11,856 nucleotides of DNA from an uncultured Dehalococcoidia bacterium (lineage in GTDB: Bacteria > Chloroflexota > Dehalococcoidia > Dehalococcoidales > UBA3254): positions 1 to 11,856 of the forward strand of contig CAITCX010000024.1 of assembly GCA_903890885.1 (NCBI GenBank). Reading direction: 5' to 3'. A program made the position numbers and the translations under genes. Below, piece by piece: positions 1 to 6,112 of the stretch (its first letter is position 1; every line of letters begins with the position of its first letter). The notes below the pieces were generated by a model. It was not told the DNA's origin. It did no database searches and worked only from the letters and a program-made list of their open reading frames with translations.

Positions 1-75
1 AATTTCATTTTTTTCCAGCGCTAACTCAAAAACAGCCTGCGAGTAACGCTTTGCCTGAATGGTATTTTCTGCCAA
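1..75 (-). CDS. atpH: ATP synthase F1 delta subunit, N-terminal fragment
   Basis: Only the first 25 residues lie in the window and the gene continues past base 1. The translation begins MAENTIQAKRYSQAVFELAL. The short RYSQAVFELA stretch is typical of the first helix of the delta subunit (OSCP in mitochondria), which links the F1 head to the b-subunit stalk. The start is TTG at 75. It is the only usable start, because reading upstream in the same frame meets the stop codon of atpF with no ATG, GTG or TTG between. A GGAG ribosome-binding site at 84-87 sits 8 nt before it. It follows atpF by 18 bp, the usual order of bacterial atp operons, so alpha, gamma, beta and epsilon genes should follow outside the window. 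Identity rests on a short piece plus context. Confidence 0.88.
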   Translation of the reverse strand, partial: MAENTIQAKRYSQAVFELALEKNEI

Positions 76-93
76 GATCGTTTCTCCGCTAGT

Positions 94-594
94 TTAACCC
101 TTTTTCAGGGTCTGATTTTCCTGCAATACTTTATCGATCAGTTTCTTATGGGTCTCTTTATCCAGAGACTCGCCCACAACTTTACTGGCTGCCATAATAG
201 TTAATTCGGCAAATTCTTGCCTTAATTCATCCAGGGCGGAATCCCGCTCTGTTTTAATAGCTTGCCTGGCCTTCTCAATTAATACCTCGGAATCCTGTTT
301 GGCTAGATCCTGAGCTTTAGCCCGTATTTCGTCACTGGTCTGAGTAGCCTGAGCGATCAATTCCAGACCTCGCTGAGAAGCAACTTGAACCTGTTTCTTG
401 ACCTCTTCCTCAGCCTTCGCAGAATGACTCTTAACCAATTCCGCTTGTTCCATGCTTTCCTTGACCTTTTGGGCCCGTTCATCTAGCATCTTGATAATAC
501 GCTTATATCCCACAAAATACAGAACCGTCAGCAATATCAAAAAGCTTATCAACTGCGATATCAATAACGGCAAATTAATACCAAGTTCGCCCAT
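94..594 (-). CDS. atpF: ATP synthase F0 b subunit
   Basis: This is the peripheral-stalk b subunit, 166 residues, a normal length. One membrane segment spans about residues 8-30 (LPLLISQLISFLILLTVLYF region). A long, charged, Ala/Glu/Lys/Gln-rich helix follows to about residue 130 and should form the coiled-coil stator reaching up to F1. The C-terminal part (about 130-166) is where the b subunit meets delta. The family is low in sequence identity, so the call rests on this architecture and on the position between the c and delta genes. The ATG start has an AGAGG site at 601-605, 6 nt upstream. A 79-bp gap separates it from atpE, the widest gap among the atp genes here. No second b-type gene is visible. 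Confidence 0.95.
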   Translation of the reverse strand: MGELGINLPLLISQLISFLILLTVLYFVGYKRIIKMLDERAQKVKESMEQAELVKSHSAKAEEEVKKQVQVASQRGLELIAQATQTSDEIRAKAQDLAKQDSEVLIEKARQAIKTERDSALDELRQEFAELTIMAASKVVGESLDKETHKKLIDKVLQENQTLKKG

Positions 595-673
595 TTTATA
601 CCTCTTCTGCCTGAAGTTCTTGATTCAAATATCAATATTCTTCAACTACAGAAATATCTGATTTCCAGTATTA

Positions 674-904
674 TTACACCACCATGGCCAAAAGAATTCC
701 CATGACCAGAGCATAAATAGCCACAGCTTCTGCCAGCACGATGGCCAGGATCATGTATGTCAAAATAGAGCCTCTGGCTTCGGGATTCCTGCCCAGGGCT
801 TGCAGGGCACCGTAACCGATTAGACCGATGCCGATACCGGGACCGATCGCTCCCAGGCCCATGCTTAAACCGGCACCTAACAATTTGAAGGCTTGTGCAT
901 CCAT
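674..904 (-). CDS. atpE: ATP synthase F0 c subunit, proton-type
   Basis: This is the 76-residue proteolipid that forms the rotating membrane ring. Two hydrophobic helices (about 8-33 and 47-75) flank the conserved polar loop at 38-44 (GRNPEAR). The first helix carries the closely spaced glycines (residues 16-32) that let c subunits pack. The ion-carrying carboxylate is Glu59. At the position where sodium-coupled rings have Gln (GPGxGQG) this protein has Ile26, and the residue after Glu59 is Ala60 rather than Ser or Thr. By the family rule this points to proton coupling. The ATG start is preceded by a run of five G (914-918), 9 nt upstream. The gene lies 40 bp after atpB. No signal peptide is expected or seen. 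Confidence 0.97.
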   Translation of the reverse strand: MDAQAFKLLGAGLSMGLGAIGPGIGIGLIGYGALQALGRNPEARGSILTYMILAIVLAEAVAIYALVMGILLAMVV

Positions 905-944
905 TTAAGATTTCCCCCTTTTCATATTCTTGATATTATTGACA

Positions 945-1943
945 TTAATGCGCAGCATTTTCTTCGTGTCCTTCTTCCTCATGTCCAGCCACTGCCAGTG
1001 ATGTAAAAATAAGTGTTAGCAAACTGAAAGCCAGTGCCTGCACGAAACCCACCAGCATTTCTAACCCGTATATGGCAATCGAAAGAACCCAGGGCACCAA
1101 AAAACTGATGCTTAAAAGCAAAATTTCTCCAGCAGTCATATTACCGAAAAGACGAAAAGTGAAACTGACCAGACGAATAAACTGACTAAGTAACTCAAGG
1201 AACCCCACAAACAAATCTATCACACCAAAAATAAGGCTACCCAGAGCACTCTTAAACTTCCCTTGAAACAATTGCTTTATACCGAGCAAGATTTTCCCCA
1301 TCTGTACAAATTGTTTGAAAAATTTCATACCGTGTGCTTTGATTCCAAAACCCCAGGCTGTAACAAAGGCAACTATTGCCAGAGCCAGCGGAATATTAAT
1401 ATCTGTGTTAGCACCTCGCAGTAAAGGAACCATAATGGTTTCTCCATGTTCATGAACTGCGACCATAATAGAACCAAAGCCGGGAATTAAGCTGGTCCAG
1501 GCATTAACAAAAACGAATAAAAAGATAGTGGCGATTATAGGAAAAACTTGTCGACCGTATTTAGGCCCGGCGATGCTTTCACACAAATCCAGCAACGCTG
1601 TGATTATAAATTCCAGAGCCGCCTGTAACCTGGGAGGTACCAATTTAATCTTGCGGGTAGCAAAAAAAGCGAAGATCAGCAGAATAGCTATAGTTATCCA
1701 GGCGGTTAAGAGTGAATTAGTTACAGCAAAAGTGCCAATGTGGAAAAGGGGTTCAGCGGCTAACTCCGGCGCAGGTTTAGCAATAGCCATCCAATCCGGA
1801 AGTTGAAAACTTACACCAAATGTTTTAAGCAGTTTACTACCGATAGGGCCACCGGCGAAAGTAACCAACATGAGAACAATGAGAACAACCGCAATAACAA
1901 TCACAACCGGGAAGGAACAACCCAGCAATTTCTTCTTTGCCAC
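945..1943 (-). CDS. atpB: ATP synthase F0 a subunit
   Basis: This is the stator channel subunit that passes ions to the c ring, 332 residues, longer than the roughly 240-290 usual for bacteria. The essential arginine is Arg264 in RLFGNMTAGE (E. coli Arg210), and Gln302 matches E. coli Gln252. The extra length is in an N-terminal membrane segment with flanking loop (about 11-65), a basic cytoplasmic-type loop around 200-232, and a His/Glu-rich tail (residues 321-332). The start is GTG at 1943 with an AAGGAG site at 1951-1956, 7 nt away, formed by the last codons of the preceding atpI. That places the two genes under likely translational coupling (3-bp gap). The Leu-Leu-Gly-Cys near the N-terminus is not a lipobox, because no hydrophobic stretch precedes it. 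Confidence 0.97.
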   Translation of the reverse strand: MAKKKLLGCSFPVVIVIAVVLIVLMLVTFAGGPIGSKLLKTFGVSFQLPDWMAIAKPAPELAAEPLFHIGTFAVTNSLLTAWITIAILLIFAFFATRKIKLVPPRLQAALEFIITALLDLCESIAGPKYGRQVFPIIATIFLFVFVNAWTSLIPGFGSIMVAVHEHGETIMVPLLRGANTDINIPLALAIVAFVTAWGFGIKAHGMKFFKQFVQMGKILLGIKQLFQGKFKSALGSLIFGVIDLFVGFLELLSQFIRLVSFTFRLFGNMTAGEILLLSISFLVPWVLSIAIYGLEMLVGFVQALAFSLLTLIFTSLAVAGHEEEGHEENAAH

Positions 1944-1946
1944 TTG

Positions 1947-2183
1947 CTATCTCCTTTCCCGTTTTTGACCCTGTTTTGAATTCTCTTTAATCAAAGGAAT
2001 CACCATCTGATAAAAACCCCAAAAAGCCATGATCAGACCTAACACCAGTCCGATCAATACGAAAATCGGTTGAGTCTCCAGTTTCTTATCCAGCCACACA
2101 CCGCCTATTACACCGAGCATGATACACAGCCCTATGTAAAAAGCCGACCCTATCAATTTGATAGCTGGACCGAGCTTCTCCAC
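1947..2183 (-). CDS. AtpZ/AtpI-type small membrane protein of the ATP synthase operon
   Basis: This 78-residue protein has two membrane helices (about 10-31 and 39-62) joined by a short charged turn with WLDKKLETQP, and a basic C-terminal tail. That layout and its place as the first gene before atpB fit the AtpZ/AtpI group (Pfam ATPase_gene1), small proteins linked to assembly of the c ring or to Mg/Ca transport in some bacteria. Its function here is inferred from family and position only. The start is GTG at 2183; no ATG, GTG or TTG occurs in frame for at least 12 codons upstream. An AGG lies 8 nt before the start and a GAGAGG directly abuts it, so the ribosome site is not textbook. Its last codons carry the ribosome-binding site of atpB. 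Confidence 0.85.
   Translation of the reverse strand: MEKLGPAIKLIGSAFYIGLCIMLGVIGGVWLDKKLETQPIFVLIGLVLGLIMAFWGFYQMVIPLIKENSKQGQKRERR
1951..1956 (-). promoter_or_regulatory. Ribosome-binding site of atpB inside the atpI end
   Basis: AAGGAG on the minus strand lies 7 nt before the GTG start of atpB and is built from the last codons of the upstream gene (Glu-Arg-Arg-stop). It decides the GTG start, and it implies that ribosomes finishing atpI/Z sit on the atpB start region. Confidence 0.85.
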
Positions 2184-2362
2184 CCTCTCAACCTGTTTTA
2201 TTAATATGCAACCGCTGATCGTAAAGGTATAATATTTTATTCCACAATAATAGAAGCCGGACTAACTGCCAGCTTCTATTAATCTTTCACAAGCTATTTC
2301 AATTTTACCTGTCGCTAAAACCAATATTCCACTAATTACTGCTGGGTTTCACGCGCTTATAA
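2184..2362. other. Intergenic region between DUF151 gene and atp operon
   Basis: This 179-bp AT-rich spacer holds one clear stem-loop (2248-2281). The atp promoter should lie here or upstream, reading on the minus strand. An AT-rich block around 2226-2240 contains a TATTAT hexamer (2229-2234) that could be a -10 box. I could not find a convincing -35 at a proper distance, so I do not call a promoter. No gene is supported. Confidence 0.6.
2248..2281 (-). terminator. Stem-loop, likely terminator or processing hairpin before the atp operon
   Basis: Two perfectly complementary 10-base arms (2248-2257 and 2272-2281, core AATAGAAGC and GCTTCTATT) enclose a 14-nt loop. The first loop bases can add a GG/CC pair after one mismatch. 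The element sits 82 bp after the stop of the DUF151 gene and about 65 bp before atpI/Z, where a transcript end is expected. On the minus strand the stem is followed by ATTATTGTGG rather than a clean run of T. It may therefore terminate weakly, act as a 3' stabiliser, or attenuate read-through into atp genes. Confidence 0.55.
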
Positions 2363-2920
2363 CTAAGACTTTCTTTTATCGAAGTCTTCCAAATCAAGAT
2401 TATTAATGAAATCGTAAAAAGCTGACATTTTCTTCATTTCGTCTTCGCTTACTTTGGTGTCGGCGTCTTTAGCCGGCAAACCATCAGGCGAGCCTACTGG
2501 CTTGCCGGTTTCACGATCCAGCAATATACCAGCCTTATCTAAAACAGCCTCTTCCGCGAAAATCGAAACATCAGCCCGCACCGCTAAAGCTAAAGCATCG
2601 CTGGGACGAGAATCAACTTCCATTTGTTCACCATCTACGCTTAAAAGAACCTTGGCGTAAAAAGTATCATTTTTTAAATCACTAACAACTATCGAGTTGA
2701 TCGTGGCGCCCAAAGCATCAATTACCGAAATCAGTAAATCATGAGTGAGAGGACGGGGAACGCTCACACCCTGCAATTTGACGGCTATCGCATCCGCTTC
2801 AGAAGGCCCAATCCAGATGGGCAAATACCTTTCCGCCGCCTTTTCTTTCAGAATTACCACCCTCTGGTAATTCATCAGGCTAACGCGAATGCTGTCAACA
2901 GTCATTTCAATCAAAACCAT
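2363..2920 (-). CDS. Bifunctional nuclease (DUF151) family protein
   Basis: This 185-residue soluble protein has an N-terminal core (about 4-135) that matches the DUF151/BFN_dom family, known from the Thermotoga TM0160 structure and from plant nucleases acting on RNA and DNA. Visible family motifs are YLPIWIGPSEADAIA (32-46), RPLTHDLL (56-63) and VDSRPSDALALAVR (102-115). After the core comes a tail of about 50 residues that is acidic and ends in a helix (159-185) rich in Met, Asp and Glu. Tails like this occur in some family members. The bacterial function is not settled, so nuclease activity is an inference. The exact start is unsure: the ATG at 2920 is only 2 nt from a GGAG, while the TTG two codons later (2914) has 8-nt spacing. 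The gene has its own strong promoter. Confidence 0.85.
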   Translation of the reverse strand: MVLIEMTVDSIRVSLMNYQRVVILKEKAAERYLPIWIGPSEADAIAVKLQGVSVPRPLTHDLLISVIDALGATINSIVVSDLKNDTFYAKVLLSVDGEQMEVDSRPSDALALAVRADVSIFAEEAVLDKAGILLDRETGKPVGSPDGLPAKDADTKVSEDEMKKMSAFYDFINNLDLEDFDKRKS

Positions 2921-2949
2921 CTCTCCTCAAATTCAACCCACTCTGGCAA

Positions 2950-2978
2950 ATTTTAACTCATCCACATCTCACTGTCAA
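2950..2978 (-). promoter_or_regulatory. Sigma-70-type promoter of the DUF151 gene
   Basis: On the minus strand a perfect -35 box TTGACA (2973-2978) is followed after exactly 17 bp by TAAAAT (2950-2955), five of six matches to TATAAT. Transcription would begin near 2943, giving a leader of about 20-25 nt that just includes the GAGGAG ribosome site. It is the best promoter in the window and shows that the DUF151 gene is not only read from the ispH operon. Confidence 0.8.
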
Positions 2979-3003
2979 CTGCGGAGAGCCATTTTTAAGG
3001 GGT

Positions 3004-3023
3004 TGTATTTGACAAAAAATACA
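3004..3023. repeat. Inverted repeat upstream of the DUF151 promoter
   Basis: Arms TGTATTT (3004-3010) and AAATACA (3017-3023) are perfect inverted copies with a 6-nt spacer. The site lies about 25 bp upstream of the -35 box of the DUF151 promoter and 84 bp beyond the ispH stop. It could be an operator or a weak hairpin after ispH. There is no T-run, so I do not call it a terminator. Confidence 0.4.
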
Positions 3024-3106
3024 CATTATTTGTAGCTGTTACGGGATATATATCACATTTTTCCGGACACTTTAAAGCTGGTATTTGTGGCTTGGAAAAT
3101 AACAAA

Positions 3107-3955
3107 CTAATTAGAAAGATCTTCTAATCGTTTAATTACTTCAGTTATCGAAAACTCTGCGGTAGAGGTACCGGAGGTTATTCCTATGGTTTGTTTTCCT
3201 TTTAACCACAAAAGATCAATTTCCTCGGACTTTTCGATCATATGCGTTTCTGTTCGGACGGAGCATAACTCAAGAAGTCGCCGTGTGTTTGCGCTGGATT
3301 TCCCACCTATGACTAACATCATATCCACTTTTGAGGCCAAATCCAGGGACAGCGATTGTCTTTTTCTTATATCATGGCAGATAGTATCCAGAATACGGAT
3401 TTCTGCATCTCTTTGTAGCGTTAAGTCTATTACATCTTTAACGAAGGCATTAAAATGCTCCGGTATTTGAGTCGTTTGAGAAAGAATGCCCAAACGCCTG
3501 GGCAACGTGTGCAATTTGGCAATGCTCGCACCGTCAAGAGTGGCTAGTCCTTTATTTTGGGCATATCCCAGGATTCCCTTAACCTCCGGATGGCCAGCTT
3601 CGCCAAATATTATGACAAAAAAGCCGACCTCAGCAAGTCTCCTGGCGGCTATCTGTGCTCTGCTCACGAAAGGACATGTGGTATCTATCACTGTGACAGG
3701 TTTAGATCTAAGTTGGGACTCTACCTCAGAGCTTACCCCATGACTGCTAATGGCTACCACTGCGCTTGAGATTTCTTGGAGGCTATTTATTACGTGGATT
3801 CCTAACTTGTCCAGTCTTTTAGAAACCTGCTCGTTATGAACGACCGGTCCCAGAGTTTCCAGGCTGCTATATTGCTTCGCTGCCTTTTCCAGCATGTCTA
3901 TCGCCCGACAAACGCCGTAGCAAAATCCTAGTTCTTTAGCCTGGATGATTTTCAT
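3107..3955 (-). CDS. ispH: 4-hydroxy-3-methylbut-2-enyl diphosphate reductase
   Basis: IspH (LytB) is the iron-sulfur enzyme that makes IPP and DMAPP in the last step of the MEP pathway, in the cytosol. The protein is 282 residues from the ATG at 3955. All three cluster cysteines are present: Cys12 (GFCYGV), Cys94 (DTTCPF) and Cys193 (DTICHD). His40, His72 and His122, the catalytic Glu124 (GHPEVKG), Thr161/Thr162, Ser220/Ser221 with Asn223 (KSSANT) and Ser261 (TSGTS) are also present. A GTG four codons upstream (3967) is in frame. I prefer the ATG because it puts the first cysteine at position 12 as in E. coli and has a GGTG 9 nt upstream. The gene overlaps the plsC end by 20 bp, which suggests translational coupling. 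No clear terminator follows. Confidence 0.95.
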   Translation of the reverse strand: MKIIQAKELGFCYGVCRAIDMLEKAAKQYSSLETLGPVVHNEQVSKRLDKLGIHVINSLQEISSAVVAISSHGVSSEVESQLRSKPVTVIDTTCPFVSRAQIAARRLAEVGFFVIIFGEAGHPEVKGILGYAQNKGLATLDGASIAKLHTLPRRLGILSQTTQIPEHFNAFVKDVIDLTLQRDAEIRILDTICHDIRKRQSLSLDLASKVDMMLVIGGKSSANTRRLLELCSVRTETHMIEKSEEIDLLWLKGKQTIGITSGTSTAEFSITEVIKRLEDLSN

Positions 3956-4586
3956 TTTTATTTTCACCAGAATATTGACCTTGAAATTTTTCCGGTAGTA
4001 AAGCGGCTATCCTGCCCATTATGTAATCGGTCAACTCACTTAATTGCTCTTTTTTTAAAGTATGTCCTATTTCAGGCAGAAAAAAGGGTTCTCCTATGGT
4101 TATTGTTACTTGAGAACGGTGAAACAGCCATTCTTTGCCGCGAATTTTTTCCGATCCGGTTATGGCCACCGGTAGAATCTTAGTTTTATTGTGGTAAGCT
4201 ATCAAGGCTGCTCCCAACTGGCCGGGCATTAAAATACCATTTCGGCTGCGTTTTCCTTCAGGAAACATACCCAATACGCCATCGTTTTTTAATATTGTTG
4301 AGGATTGATGCAGAGCATAGCGATTTGAACGCCCTCGGTAAACCGGAATGGCTCCAAACGACCTTACAAAATATGACGTAAATTTGTTTCTAAACAGCTC
4401 TTCTTTGGCCATAAACAAGACTTTTCGCCGCAGTTTAGCCCCCAGCAGAACGGGATCTGCTACACTTAAATGGTTAGACACTATCAACAATGGACCTTCG
4501 GCAGGTACAAATTTTCCACCTTTGACAGTCAACCGAGAGGCAAATAATATCAATACATGAGCGATCGCAATCAAGATTCGGTACAT
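3936..4586 (-). CDS. plsC: 1-acyl-sn-glycerol-3-phosphate acyltransferase (PlsC family)
   Basis: This 216-residue protein has an N-terminal hydrophobic helix (about 3-18) that would hold it at the inner membrane face. It carries the glycerolipid acyltransferase motifs in order: NHLSVADP with the catalytic His39 and Asp44, FGAIPVYRG with Arg84 (77-85), FPEGKRS (108-114), and ILPVAITGSE (137-146). It should transfer an acyl chain to lysophosphatidic acid to make phosphatidic acid. Acyl-donor preference cannot be read from sequence. The ATG at 4586 begins 2 bp after the pepA stop and I see no good Shine-Dalgarno site, so translation probably depends on ribosomes arriving from pepA. Its 3' end runs 20 bp into ispH. 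The neighbour fabF also serves lipid synthesis. A family-level acyltransferase of other specificity is possible. Confidence 0.9.
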   Translation of the reverse strand: MYRILIAIAHVLILFASRLTVKGGKFVPAEGPLLIVSNHLSVADPVLLGAKLRRKVLFMAKEELFRNKFTSYFVRSFGAIPVYRGRSNRYALHQSSTILKNDGVLGMFPEGKRSRNGILMPGQLGAALIAYHNKTKILPVAITGSEKIRGKEWLFHRSQVTITIGEPFFLPEIGHTLKKEQLSELTDYIMGRIAALLPEKFQGQYSGENKNENHPG

Positions 4587-4588
4587 GG

Positions 4589-6088
4589 TTAAGTGGCCAA
4601 GGCCATGACCAGGTTAATCAATGTTTTCACTGGAATTCCAGTAGCTCCTTTAACTAGATAGCCCCTTTCTTTATCCAGCATAAAAGTACCGGCTATATCC
4701 AGATGCACCCAGGGGGTAGAGTCTGCAAACTCAGCAATAAACCAGGCAGCAGTAATAGCTCCCGCATACCGGCCACCAGAATTCTTGAGATCAGCCACAT
4801 CGCTTTTAATTAAATCCCTGTATTCTTCCTTTAAAGGGAGTGGCCAGAGACATTCACCTGCCTTGTCTCCAGCCGAGATAACTTTCCGCATGAAGTCCTG
4901 ATCATTTGAAAAGATACCACTGCATACGTCTCCCAGAGCAATCCGACAGGCACCTGTCAAAGTAGCCACATCAACAATATTCTTGGCCCCCAGCTTTTTT
5001 GCGTAACAAATAGCGTCAGCTAAAATTAACCTGCCTTCCGCATCGGTAGAGATTATTTCAACGGTTTTCCCGTTCATTTGAGTTATCACATCACCTGGCC
5101 GCATAGCCGTGCCGCTGGGCAAATTTTCGGTTGCCGGGACTATTGCCACTACATTAACGGCAGGTTTAAATTGAGCTATAGCAGTAATGGCGGCTATCAC
5201 TGCCGCTGCTCCCGCCATATCACCTTTCATGTCTCCCATGCCGTCAGATGATTTAATCGAAATACCACCCGAATCAAAGGTTATTCCTTTTCCAACCAGA
5301 GCAATATCAATTTCTTGAGTTATCTTACCCGTATATTTTAAAACGATGAATCTGGGAGGCTGGGCGCTGCCCTGGGCCACTCCCAGCAATCCACCCATCC
5401 CCTCTTTTTGCATGAAATCTTTTTCCAAAACCTGAATATCCAGGTCATACCTGGAAGCTTGTTCTTTCGCTACGTCCGCCAGAATAGCTGGGGTCATGAA
5501 ATTAGCAGGCTCGTTTACCAGATTGCGCGCCAGAATCACAGCTTCCGCACAAACGCTACCAGTTTTAAGGCCTTGTTTCCAGGAGTCAATATTTTCACCT
5601 GGTGAAATTATTATGTTAAATGTAATAGAACCCTCTTTTTCGGAACTCTTGGAAACATGATTTTTAAACGAATAAAACCCCAATAAAGCCCCTTCACAGA
5701 TAAGCTGGCCTAAATTTGAAGGTTCAAAACCCGGTACTTCCAGCGTGTACCCCAGTTTTATATCAGTGTCTCCCTTTCTTGCGCGTAAATATTTGCCGAT
5801 TTCTGCTGCTGCTGCTCTAATCCTGTCCGGAGTCAACTCGGAGTTTTTCCCTAACCCAACCACTAATACTTTAGTAGGTATCATTTTACCCATGCTGAAA
5901 ATTTGCGTTATCTCTTTAAACTTGCCCTTAATCTCACCTTGTTCGATCAATTTTGAAATGGTACCATCCAGCGCCAGGTCTAATTGCTTTACCTGGGGGG
6001 TTAACCTATTTTCGTTTTCAAAAATATTGATTGCTATTACTTGACCGGTAAATCGGGATACTTCTCCAATTGCTACCTCAAAATCCAT
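4589..6088 (-). CDS. pepA: Leucyl aminopeptidase, M17 family (PepA)
   Basis: This 499-residue cytosolic metallo-aminopeptidase removes N-terminal residues from peptides, and is hexameric in known relatives. The poorly conserved N-terminal domain covers about 1-170 and the catalytic domain about 175-499. All two-metal ligands and catalytic residues are present, at a constant offset of three from E. coli PepA: Lys267, Asp272, Lys279, Asp290, Asp349, Glu351 and Arg353. The family signature reads STDAEGRL (347-354), with Ser where Asn is usual at the first position. E. coli PepA also binds DNA in Xer recombination and carAB control. Nothing here tells whether this one does. The ATG has an AAGGAG at 6094-6099 with 5-nt spacing. 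It lies 24 bp after fabF and 2 bp before plsC. Confidence 0.95.
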   Translation of the reverse strand: MDFEVAIGEVSRFTGQVIAINIFENENRLTPQVKQLDLALDGTISKLIEQGEIKGKFKEITQIFSMGKMIPTKVLVVGLGKNSELTPDRIRAAAAEIGKYLRARKGDTDIKLGYTLEVPGFEPSNLGQLICEGALLGFYSFKNHVSKSSEKEGSITFNIIISPGENIDSWKQGLKTGSVCAEAVILARNLVNEPANFMTPAILADVAKEQASRYDLDIQVLEKDFMQKEGMGGLLGVAQGSAQPPRFIVLKYTGKITQEIDIALVGKGITFDSGGISIKSSDGMGDMKGDMAGAAAVIAAITAIAQFKPAVNVVAIVPATENLPSGTAMRPGDVITQMNGKTVEIISTDAEGRLILADAICYAKKLGAKNIVDVATLTGACRIALGDVCSGIFSNDQDFMRKVISAGDKAGECLWPLPLKEEYRDLIKSDVADLKNSGGRYAGAITAAWFIAEFADSTPWVHLDIAGTFMLDKERGYLVKGATGIPVKTLINLVMALAT

Positions 6089-6112
6089 GTGAACTCCTTT
6101 TCAAACCATGTT

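Noticed and set aside
595..673. Possible hairpin between atpE and atpF controlling c:b ratio
   Set aside because: Only about four to six imperfect pairs with a long loop; not distinguishable from chance.
1908..1928. Leu-Leu-Gly-Cys near the N-terminus of the a subunit as a lipoprotein signal
   Set aside because: No hydrophobic stretch precedes the Cys, which is at residue 9 right after a basic start.
2273..2336. Small minus-strand reading frame of about 20 codons after the DUF151 gene, ending inside the hairpin arm
   Set aside because: It is very short, has only a TTG start without a ribosome site, and shows no recognisable family.
3009..3014. TTGACA on the plus strand as a rightward promoter
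   Set aside because: There is no -10 box at 16-18 bp, and the nearest downstream genes are on the opposite strand.
3956..3967. GTG start giving IspH four extra residues
   Set aside because: The ATG places the first cluster cysteine at the canonical position 12 and has better ribosome-site spacing.
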